NCBI GenBank assembly: GCA_001816645.1
Contig: MHCO01000028.1
Location: 13,043 to 24,019, forward strand
DNA from: Candidatus Woykebacteria bacterium GWB1_45_5
GTDB lineage: Bacteria; Patescibacteriota; Microgenomatia; Woykebacterales; RBG-16-39-9b
Direction of reading: 5' to 3'
DNA length: 10,977 nt
Below are positions 1 to 5,042 of the stretch, in pieces. The translations under genes were made by a program, and so were the position numbers. Position 1 is the first letter of the stretch, and each line of letters starts with the position of its first letter. Below the pieces are notes generated by a model. The model had not been told where the DNA came from. It worked only from the letters and a program-made list of their open reading frames with translations, and did not search any database.

Positions 1-739
1 CTAAGTGAGTCTTGAAGGTAGCCCGACTAAACGTTCCTCCACGGTTCAGGTTATCAGCATCGGCAACTAAAGTCCTAGCAATACCTCGCAAGATCCACTG
101 AACCCTAGTCGCGTAGTAATGAACCAGGTCCGATCGACCACCAAGCTTACCTTTGATCAAACCCATGTCTTGCCAGCGACGGCCGAGCCAACTTTGAAGT
201 CGAGCCATTTCCTCGCGCGCAACAGGGGAGAGTGCAGGACCAAAGATGGTTGAAGAGGCGACTCTTTGTTCGATTTCACGTTGAATTGCCTCGTTGCGTG
301 AAAGTTCACGCTGGTAGTTGGCGAAGATATGAATAAACATTCGCCGCGTGTGATTCATATCCTCAACCACCTGGTAGGTAAGCAGTTTCCACTGCTTTTC
401 ATTTTCGTCGTAAAAGACGCCCTTGCCTTTTCTCACCTCCAGAGGCTTTTCAGTGAGGTACCAGAGCGGTGAATCTTCGTTCAGGTTCACCCACCGCAGA
501 CAAAGGTAGCAAGCAGATATCGTGATCCTATTCCTCCGCTTTCCTTTCCTCCTCTCAAGCCTCACATTCAGAAAAGGCACACGAATCCGGAAGGCCAATG
601 CTATTTCCAGCACCTCATAACCGAAGATAGGGGTAAAATCCACCCGAACTCTCTGCGGATCCGCAAGCCAATCATTGGCCGCGATTGCCTCCATTATTCG
701 GAAGGCAGGGACAACCAAATCTTCCCTGTACTTTGACAA
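1..739 (-). CDS. Unrecognised protein, N-terminal 246 residues, runs off the left edge
   Basis: Reading the minus strand from a TTG at 737-739 gives 246 codons without a stop to the left edge, so the C-terminus is missing. The start is supported by GGGGAGG seven bases upstream; the first in-frame ATG (692-694) lies 15 codons further in and would cut the conserved-looking SKYREDLVVPAF start. The protein is soluble-looking, basic and mixed alpha/beta. An Arg/Lys-rich stretch (RLERRKGKRRNR, about residues 59-70) precedes a segment with two Cys (ISACYLCLRWVNL). The second half is Arg-rich and helical, with RRMFIHIFANYQREL near residue 132. No signal peptide, membrane segment or catalytic motif is visible and I do not recognise the family. 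It is transcribed divergently from the HD-domain gene at 869. The reading frame is convincing; the function is unknown. Confidence 0.75.
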   Translation of the reverse strand, partial: MSKYREDLVVPAFRIMEAIAANDWLADPQRVRVDFTPIFGYEVLEIALAFRIRVPFLNVRLERRKGKRRNRITISACYLCLRWVNLNEDSPLWYLTEKPLEVRKGKGVFYDENEKQWKLLTYQVVEDMNHTRRMFIHIFANYQRELSRNEAIQREIEQRVASSTIFGPALSPVAREEMARLQSWLGRRWQDMGLIKGKLGGRSDLVHYYATRVQWILRGIARTLVADADNLNRGGTFSRATFKTHL

Positions 740-786
740 GATGATCCCTCCCCATGAATTACCAAAGATATAAGGTACGAGGCGGT

Positions 787-815
787 ATTTTATACCTTTA
801 AGACGCTCTTTGCAA
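787..815 (-). promoter_or_regulatory. Predicted promoter of the left-edge gene
   Basis: Reading the minus strand, TTGCAA (815-810), a 17-base spacer and TAAAAT (792-787) precede the TTG start by about 48 bases. TATAAA two bases nearer the -35 box is an alternative -10. The palindromic TTGCAA is the same hexamer used by the opposite promoter. Confidence 0.4.
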
Positions 816-838
816 ACCACAAGCAAGGCATTTATAAT
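810..838 (+). promoter_or_regulatory. Predicted promoter of the HD-domain gene
   Basis: TTGCAA (810-815), a 17-base spacer and a perfect TATAAT (833-838). A start of transcription near 845 would give a leader of about 24 bases. The leader is AT-rich and shows no Shine-Dalgarno sequence before the ATG at 869. Confidence 0.65.
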
Positions 839-868
839 ATGCTACGTAATTAAATAAATCGTTAACCT

Positions 869-1441
869 ATGGCAAAGATATTTGATCACCTTTTAAATCG
901 AAATTTGGCGCACGTTACTAGGTTTAACAACCGGCCGCAACATTTCCCAGAAAGCGTGGCCGAACACTCATTTTATGTTTCTTATTTCACATTGCTCTTA
1001 ACCAAACTTTTGGAGAAACAGAAAGTGAAAATTGATGGTAAAAAGGCATTGCAGATCGCAATAATTCATGATGCCGAGGAAGGCTTTTCGGGGGATATTC
1101 TAAACCCTTTCAAGCATTACAACGAAAAAGTTTATCAAGCGATAAAAGAAGTAAATCGGGAAATGGTAGGGGAGACATTTATTGATCTACCAACCGATTT
1201 GAGTAGTGAGCTTGTCGAACTATGGCACGAAGAAACAAACACGAAAACGCTCGAGGCCCAAGTCGTTAAAGTCGCCGACAAACTCTCTCTACTTTCTAAA
1301 TGCTTCGAAGAAATCCAAGCCGGCAACAACTATTTTGAAGAAATTTACAAACATCAACTTTCTTCCCTGAAAAAGCTAGACTACCCCTGGTGGCAAAAAA
1401 TCCGCGACGAAGTCCTCGCCGGAGCAGAGAAACAGATTTAA
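869..1441 (+). CDS. HD-domain phosphohydrolase, YfbR-like 5'-deoxynucleotidase
   Basis: A 190-residue HD-superfamily metal-dependent hydrolase that probably dephosphorylates (deoxy)nucleoside 5'-monophosphates in the cytoplasm. The metal ligands are all visible: H33 in SVAEHSF, H67-D68 in IIHDAEE and D137 in KVADKLS. E71 and D76 follow in the HDAEEGFSGD block, and R18 sits where YfbR has its substrate-binding Arg. Spacing and length match E. coli YfbR (about 200 residues) closely. The start is the first ATG, directly upstream of the usual N-terminal helix; there is no Shine-Dalgarno sequence. It stands alone, divergent from the left-edge gene and 141 bases ahead of the lipoprotein gene, which has its own promoter. 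The exact substrate (dNMP, or another phosphorylated nucleoside as in other HD families) cannot be settled from sequence. Confidence 0.85.
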   Translation: MAKIFDHLLNRNLAHVTRFNNRPQHFPESVAEHSFYVSYFTLLLTKLLEKQKVKIDGKKALQIAIIHDAEEGFSGDILNPFKHYNEKVYQAIKEVNREMVGETFIDLPTDLSSELVELWHEETNTKTLEAQVVKVADKLSLLSKCFEEIQAGNNYFEEIYKHQLSSLKKLDYPWWQKIRDEVLAGAEKQI

Positions 1442-1475
1442 ATAGTTATCCAACACATCAGTCTGCAAAAAAACC

Positions 1476-1504
1476 TTGATAAACTAAACAATTTCTGTTA
1501 TTTT
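1476..1504 (+). promoter_or_regulatory. Predicted promoter of the lipoprotein gene
   Basis: TTGATA (1476-1481), a 17-base spacer and TATTTT (1499-1504). The leader would be about 70 bases and carries a small hairpin, CGGCT (1510-1514) with AGCCG (1522-1526). A Shine-Dalgarno sequence GGGAGAG lies just before the ATG at 1583. Confidence 0.5.
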
Positions 1505-1582
1505 TGAGGCGGCTAAAAACCAGCCGAACTGGCAATAGGCAAGTACCTTAACAAAAACCAAAGAGAGAAAGGGAGAGAACTC

Positions 1583-2701
1583 ATGATCGGCAAGCTCTTA
1601 CTCCTAGCCCTCGGTGTATTTCTGATTCTCGGCGCAACCGCCTGCCGCGGTAAGATTGCTTACCTCGGAAACGACGGAAACATCAATTTGGTCAATGCGA
1701 CTGGTACCGACCAAATCACGCTGACCCTTGATGCCAGGGATTACTTCAAATATCCAGTGATGGACAGGATTTCTTACTCCGCTCCTAGCTGGTCGTGGGA
1801 CGGACGATACCTAGCTTGGAGGAGAGGCGAAGAGGCTGGAACATACCCCAATTTTACCGGCGGTACCTCGCTTGTTGTCTTTGACAGCCTCACAAACACG
1901 ACCAAAACAATCGACCTACCCGACCGAAAAGACCCGCTCTTCGGTTTGGCTTGGCGGCGGGATAGGACTTCTCTCTACGTCGACTACACTACGATGGAGG
2001 GAGTAAATGCGTGCTTTGCGGACACCATCAAGGGCTTTCGGATCGCCGAAGTGGATGTCGAAACAGGAACGACCAATACAATATTACTTCTGGAGGATGG
2101 TTTTTTCGCCTGGAACATCAAACCATCACCAGACCCCAATCTTCTTGCCTTCTACCTGAACAACTACTGCGAGGGTCTTGGTAAACTTTGCATCCTCGAC
2201 CTAACTAGCGGCGAGAGACGTTGTACGGCTGAAGCAGTTGGCAGAGCCAATTGGTCGCCAGATGGGCAAAAGCTCATCTTTGACACCTGTTTTTACTTAG
2301 CGGAAGCCTGCGGTATAACAATTCTGGACGCAGACACTCTGGCGGAAACTGCCGTTTTCCCCAGAGGTAGTTCAGTCTCTTATACCAACCCGGTCTGGTC
2401 ACCCTCTGGAGATTTGTTCATCTATTCATTGTCACGGGGCCCACTCGGCCAAGAAAGTCTCGGGGTGTGGGCAACTAGTGTAGACGGCTCCAACACCTGG
2501 AAGATCGACGATGGCCACTTTCCAAGCGACCCACAAGCCTTTTCGCCCGACGGCCGTTACATCACCTATACAAAGAGGCTGTCGATCGAAAAGTCTGAGA
2601 TCTGGATTGCTTCGATCGACGGCCACTTTAAGACCAAGATCGCTGATGGGAACGCTCCAGTTTGGCAACCCAAAGAGGCCGTTCCCACTCCATCTCAATA
2701 G
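1583..2701 (+). CDS. TolB-like (PD40) beta-propeller lipoprotein
   Basis: A 372-residue secreted protein. Residues 1-20 form a lipoprotein-type signal peptide (one Lys, then a Leu-rich core) ending GATAC, with C21 as the probable lipidated residue; Ala rather than Leu at -3 makes the lipobox imperfect. The rest is a beta-propeller built of PD40/WD40-like repeats of the TolB type. Recurrent W-S-x-D-G-R/Q-x-L motifs occur near 69-79, 180-191, 222-232, 271-281 and 318-330, and further blades lack the full motif. Several Cys (for example 143, 195, 203, 214, 236, 242) could form disulfides outside the cell. Such propellers usually act as binding or scaffold modules; no enzyme motif is visible. The ATG is preceded by GGGAGAG. 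The gene has its own promoter and terminator, so it is probably monocistronic. The ligand is unknown. Confidence 0.8.
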   Translation: MIGKLLLLALGVFLILGATACRGKIAYLGNDGNINLVNATGTDQITLTLDARDYFKYPVMDRISYSAPSWSWDGRYLAWRRGEEAGTYPNFTGGTSLVVFDSLTNTTKTIDLPDRKDPLFGLAWRRDRTSLYVDYTTMEGVNACFADTIKGFRIAEVDVETGTTNTILLLEDGFFAWNIKPSPDPNLLAFYLNNYCEGLGKLCILDLTSGERRCTAEAVGRANWSPDGQKLIFDTCFYLAEACGITILDADTLAETAVFPRGSSVSYTNPVWSPSGDLFIYSLSRGPLGQESLGVWATSVDGSNTWKIDDGHFPSDPQAFSPDGRYITYTKRLSIEKSEIWIASIDGHFKTKIADGNAPVWQPKEAVPTPSQ

Positions 2702-2779
2702 TCCTTGGGTGGAGTAGCAGAAGAAAGGAGATCTGGCAGCCTAGTCCATAGGCTCTCCAGTCAGAGATCATCGTTGCTC

Positions 2780-2809
2780 AAGACCACCTCTATCCAGGGT
2801 GGTCTTTTT
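2780..2809 (+). terminator. Intrinsic terminator of the lipoprotein gene
   Basis: Nine-base-pair stem AAGACCACC (2780-2788) with GGTGGTCTT (2798-2806), loop of nine bases, then a T run to 2809. Another hairpin lies upstream in the 3' untranslated region: AGCCTA (2738-2743) pairs with TAGGCT (2749-2754), flanked by CTGG and CCAG. Confidence 0.85.
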
Positions 2810-2840
2810 CTATTACCACCAAAACCCCTGCCCAAGGTCC

Positions 2841-2934
2841 GACCTTTGAACTAAACTTTTCGTACCCTCTACAATCTGGTTTTGGTCAATACCAAAATTT
2901 CTGAAAGTTGTGCGGCAAGATCGGACCTTTGAAC
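2841..2934 (+). repeat. Two copies of an 11-base direct repeat, GACCTTTGAAC
   Basis: GACCTTTGAAC occurs at 2841-2851 and 2924-2934, 83 bases apart. The flanks are similar (TCC before the first, TCG before the second; CTAA or TAA after). The hairpin at 2880-2897 lies between them. Meaning unknown. Confidence 0.5.
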
Positions 2935-3074
2935 CTAACATTACAAATTAGAAAAACCTTCCTTGAAAAGTGGCAAATCAACGAATCCCGCTCTTCCAAT
3001 CGAAAATCCTAACGCCACCACTTTTGGGTAAGAACCCAAATTGGTACATAAACCGCTATACGAGCACGGCGTAT

Positions 3075-3169
3075 TAAAACTAGCAAAAATGTGAGGAGGA
3101 AACGGAAACTGACCCCGATTCTATCGGGGGAATTTCCGAGGATCCCAAAGCATTTTTGCTCTAGTTTTA
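3075..3169. repeat. 95-base imperfect palindrome (long hairpin)
   Basis: The outer arms TAAAACTAG-CAAAAATG (3075-3091) and CATTTTTG-CT-CTAGTTTTA (3151-3169) pair over 17 bp with a two-base bulge. Inside, CGGAAA (3103-3108) pairs with TTTCCG (3133-3138), then CTGA faces GAA. The tip is CCCCGAT (3113-3119) with ATCGGGG (3123-3129) closed by TCT. It could be a small RNA, a miniature mobile element remnant or a DNA-level cruciform. No other copy is in the window. Confidence 0.75.
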
Positions 3170-3199
3170 CAGCCAGCGCAGTCTAGCGGTCGTTTTGGC

Positions 3200-3223
3200 G
3201 CCACCTTTGCGACCAAAGGTGGC
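3200..3223. repeat. Perfect 10-bp inverted repeat
   Basis: GCCACCTTTG (3200-3209) and CAAAGGTGGC (3214-3223) are exact reverse complements around CGAC. It ends 21 bases before the -35 box of the RNA gene. It could be an operator, or a terminator without a T run. A bound protein cannot be named. Confidence 0.6.
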
Positions 3224-3244
3224 ATAATAAATAATACTAGAGGG

Positions 3245-3273
3245 TTGACAAAGGGTTCCGTTTGTGGTATACT
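3245..3273 (+). promoter_or_regulatory. Strong promoter of the structured RNA gene
   Basis: Consensus TTGACA (3245-3250), a 17-base spacer and TATACT (3268-3273). This is the closest match to a housekeeping-sigma promoter in the window. Transcription would start near 3280. Confidence 0.8.
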
Positions 3274-3292
3274 TTTTAGCGTCTTTTGACAC

Positions 3293-3321
3293 TTGACATT
3301 CCTTACGGATTGTCATAAATT
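3293..3321 (+). promoter_or_regulatory. Possible second promoter, or 5' hairpin, of the RNA gene
   Basis: A second TTGACA (3293-3298), 17-base spacer and TAAATT (3316-3321) would start transcription near 3328. The same bases form a hairpin in the longer transcript: TGACA-TCC with GGA-TGTCA around TTAC (3294-3315), with one T-T mismatch. Either reading is possible. Confidence 0.35.
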
Positions 3322-3687
3322 CCCTTTGTACTTTGAAAGTTGAGAGAAAAGTCCTGCGGGGCAATTTGGGTTTCAATTTCGCTTGGAGCTTAGGTTGTCC
3401 TTCGGGACCCCAGCGGTGCGCGGAGACCACCTCCAGGCTGTGTAATGTCTGGACAGTTGACCGCTCTCAGCTTGTCTCGGCTTCTCGGCCAAAAGCGGGG
3501 TCGCAGAGCGAGTGGGCCGTTGGGTCAAAAAACAAGAGCAGGTGGCGGGGTTGAGGCGTTGGACTTCTCAAAAGGTCGATAGAGGTTCGATTTCTCACTT
3601 CCACCGGCTCGCAGCTGGAGGGCAAGTGTGTCCCGGTCCGTTTCTCCTACGGACGTCCGGCGACTCTCCTCCAGCTACTGAACTACC

Positions 3688-3729
3688 ACCGGCAGTTATG
3701 GCCTTCGAGCTTCTGCCGGTTTCTCTTTT
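3688..3729 (+). terminator. Intrinsic terminator of the structured RNA
   Basis: Eight-base-pair stem ACCGGCAG (3688-3695) with CTGCCGGT (3713-3720) followed by TTTCTCTTTT. It points in the plus direction and abuts the dinB stop codon (3730-3732). It has no T run on the minus strand, so it would not obviously end dinB transcription. Confidence 0.8.
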
Positions 3730-4968
3730 CTAGTTAAGTTTTCTGTGTTTCAAACCCGATAAAGTTGCGGGCACCACACTGTCCTTGCCGAATTTTGAGC
3801 GTAAGTAGTCGACTCTTTTTTCCAGCTCCAATCTTTTCTCCCTCACCCTATCAAAAAGATTAGGTTGGAGTGTCTGACACTTGGCCTCAACTTTTGAAAC
3901 GGCGATACCTACTAATCGAAGCGGAGTACAACCATCCCAAAGTTCTTTCAATAATATTTCGCCCATTTCATAAATTTCTTTTGTCAAAGCTGTAGAGTAG
4001 GGAAGCATCCGTTGGCGGGAAACAGTCCGAAAGTCGCTGTAACGAATTGTGACGTGAACGCAGCGGCCAAAATAGCCCTCGCGCCTCATCTCTTCACCAA
4101 CTTTTTCGGTAAGATATTGAAGCATCGCCAAAATAAACTTTGGATCAGAGCTATTTTTCGCAAAAGTTTCACTACGGGAAACGGATTTTACTTCGGCCCT
4201 TGGTGAAAACCACAAGTTATCGATACCGTTTGCCGCCTGCCAAAGACTTAAACCAACTTTACCTAGATTTTCTTCGACAAAATCCCGTGGTAGAGAAGCG
4301 AAATCACCAATCGCAATTTCTTTATTTTCCTTTACTATATTACTATCTATCAATATAGTAAGGATTTTTTGACTAGTTTTGTTATTAACGCCTGGTAAAT
4401 CAGTTAAAGGTAGGGGAGCGAGAAATTCTTTTTCCCGGCCAAGTTCGACGTAGGTTAGACCGTCAGGTTTTTGAAAATCAGAAGCAACTTTAGCGCAAAC
4501 TTTTGTCCCTGCAATCCCAATCGAAGCAGTAATACCAACCTCGCGTTCAACATCTTCCTTAATTTTCTTTGCTATTTCGACTAAATCTGGGTAAATTAAT
4601 TCGGTTCCAGAAAAATCTAAAAATGCTTCATCAATCCCAGTTTGTTCTATTTTCGGCGCATATCTAGCGGCAATGGAAAAAACTTGATTTGACGCTTTAA
4701 TATATTCTTCGTAATGACCACCGACGACAATCGCTTCCGGGCAAAGTTTCAAAGCTTGAAAGAGAGGCTGTCCGGAACGACAACCAAATTTTCTTGCTTC
4801 ATAAGAACAAGTAGCGATAACACCCCGAGGGACACTTCGGCCGTGAGGATCAACCCTACCAACTAAAACCGGTTTACCACGCAAGGAAGGATTGAGCTTT
4901 ATCTCAACACTAGCAAAGAAAGCGTCAAGATCCAAATGCATCCAGGAAGGACGGGTATTATGTATCAT
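3730..4968 (-). CDS. dinB: DNA polymerase IV (Y-family translesion polymerase)
   Basis: A 412-residue Y-family polymerase that copies damaged DNA. The palm carries the catalytic acids D13 in HLDLDAFFASVE and D113-E114 in TGIDEAFLDFS; F17 is the expected steric-gate residue. CSYEARKFGCRSG (54-66) is the fingers motif. A helix-hairpin-helix thumb segment begins at LPGVNNKTSQKIL, the little-finger domain follows, and QPNLF (368-372) fits a beta-clamp-binding motif. About ten residues (ILIDSNIVKENKE region, 205-217) seem inserted in the thumb. The ATG at 4966-4968 sits in the second copy of a 14-base tandem repeat; the next in-frame ATG (M10) would leave only two residues before the conserved LDLDAFF. 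No Shine-Dalgarno sequence is visible. It lies downstream of the nuclease gene in the same direction but appears to have its own promoter. I see no LexA box. Confidence 0.95.
   Translation of the reverse strand: MIHNTRPSWMHLDLDAFFASVEIKLNPSLRGKPVLVGRVDPHGRSVPRGVIATCSYEARKFGCRSGQPLFQALKLCPEAIVVGGHYEEYIKASNQVFSIAARYAPKIEQTGIDEAFLDFSGTELIYPDLVEIAKKIKEDVEREVGITASIGIAGTKVCAKVASDFQKPDGLTYVELGREKEFLAPLPLTDLPGVNNKTSQKILTILIDSNIVKENKEIAIGDFASLPRDFVEENLGKVGLSLWQAANGIDNLWFSPRAEVKSVSRSETFAKNSSDPKFILAMLQYLTEKVGEEMRREGYFGRCVHVTIRYSDFRTVSRQRMLPYSTALTKEIYEMGEILLKELWDGCTPLRLVGIAVSKVEAKCQTLQPNLFDRVREKRLELEKRVDYLRSKFGKDSVVPATLSGLKHRKLN
4332..4361. repeat. 10-bp inverted repeat inside dinB
   Basis: TTACTATATT (4332-4341) and AATATAGTAA (4352-4361) are exact reverse complements with a ten-base loop. 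They encode dinB residues 203-213, at the point where the thumb seems to carry extra residues compared with the usual family pattern. The stretch is much more AT-rich than its surroundings. Confidence 0.6.
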
Positions 4969-4982
4969 GTATTATGTATCAT
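4955..4982 (-). repeat. Tandem 14-base duplication across the dinB start
   Basis: On the minus strand ATGATACATAATAC occurs twice in tandem (4982-4969 and 4968-4955). The second copy starts dinB. The first copy reads ATG ATA CAT AAT ACA TGA, a five-codon frame encoding the same MIHNT that begins DinB. Its stop overlaps the dinB start as ATGA. Confidence 0.9.
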
Positions 4983-4989
4983 TGTCCGA

Positions 4990-5018
4990 AATATATCCGA
5001 ATAAATCAAGGGGGTCAA
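4990..5018 (-). promoter_or_regulatory. dinB: Predicted dinB promoter
   Basis: On the minus strand TTGACC (5018-5013), a 17-base spacer and TATATT (4995-4990). The -10 box ends seven bases before the first of the two duplicated ATGs, so the transcript would begin almost at that ATG and about 15 bases before the dinB ATG. Confidence 0.6.
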
Positions 5019-5042
5019 AATAGATCAGGGAGAACTTCAGGT

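Larger units (their letters stand above)
2811..3244. other. Gene-free stretch rich in hairpins
   Basis: No convincing protein gene is present between the lipoprotein terminator and the RNA-gene promoter. The stretch holds several perfect or near-perfect inverted repeats. TTTTGGT/ACCAAAA (2880-2897) and TTTGGGT/ACCCAAA (3023-3040) have four-base loops. AAAAGTGG (2966-2973) can pair with CCACTTTT (3018-3025); this pairing excludes the 3023-3040 hairpin. The two largest hairpins, 3075-3169 and 3200-3223, are listed separately. Confidence 0.6.
3280..3729 (+). ncRNA. Large structured non-coding RNA of unknown family (about 440 nt)
   Basis: A consensus promoter ends at 3273 and an intrinsic terminator ends at 3729; between them no open frame looks like a protein, but complementary segments are dense. 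GTCC-TTCG-GGAC is a classic cUUCGg hairpin near 3400. TCCAGGC pairs with GTCTGGA (about 3432-3455). GTTGACC-GCTCT (about 3457-3468) can pair with AGAGC (3505-3509) and GGTCAA (3522-3527). GAGC-a-GGTGG (3536-3545) pairs with CCACC-g-GCTC (3601-3610), enclosing a tRNA-like arm with TTCGATT. AGCTGGAGG (3613-3621) pairs exactly with CCTCCAGCT (3668-3676), enclosing GTCCGT/ACGGAC (3636-3654). I see no tmRNA tag, no SRP domain IV motif and no RNase P signature except a weak GAGAGAAAAGTCC near 3342. The gene is isolated and converges on dinB. The exact 5' end is inferred. Confidence 0.65.

Noticed and set aside
3075..3169. Integron attC site
   Set aside because: The ends do not match the GTTRRRY/RYYYAAC core sites, and no integrase or cassette array is present.
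3342..3360. RNase P RNA, based on GAGAGAAAAGTCC resembling its 5' conserved region
   Set aside because: The matching 3' P4 strand and the central conserved regions are not found, and the terminator begins where they should be. Kept only as a remote alternative.
3167..3430. Minus-strand open frame of 87 codons
   Set aside because: It crosses the strong promoter and the 5' part of the structured RNA on the other strand, has no ribosome site and shows no recognisable domain.
3542..3604. A functional tRNA gene
   Set aside because: The T-arm and acceptor look right, but the anticodon arm lacks its 3' strand, one acceptor pair is mismatched, the T-stem closing pair is G-T and the segment is too short.
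3333..3733. Plus-strand open frames of 73 codons each (3333-3554 and 3512-3733)
   Set aside because: They lie in the densely paired RNA, overlap each other, lack ribosome sites and have protein-unlike composition; the second runs through the terminator.
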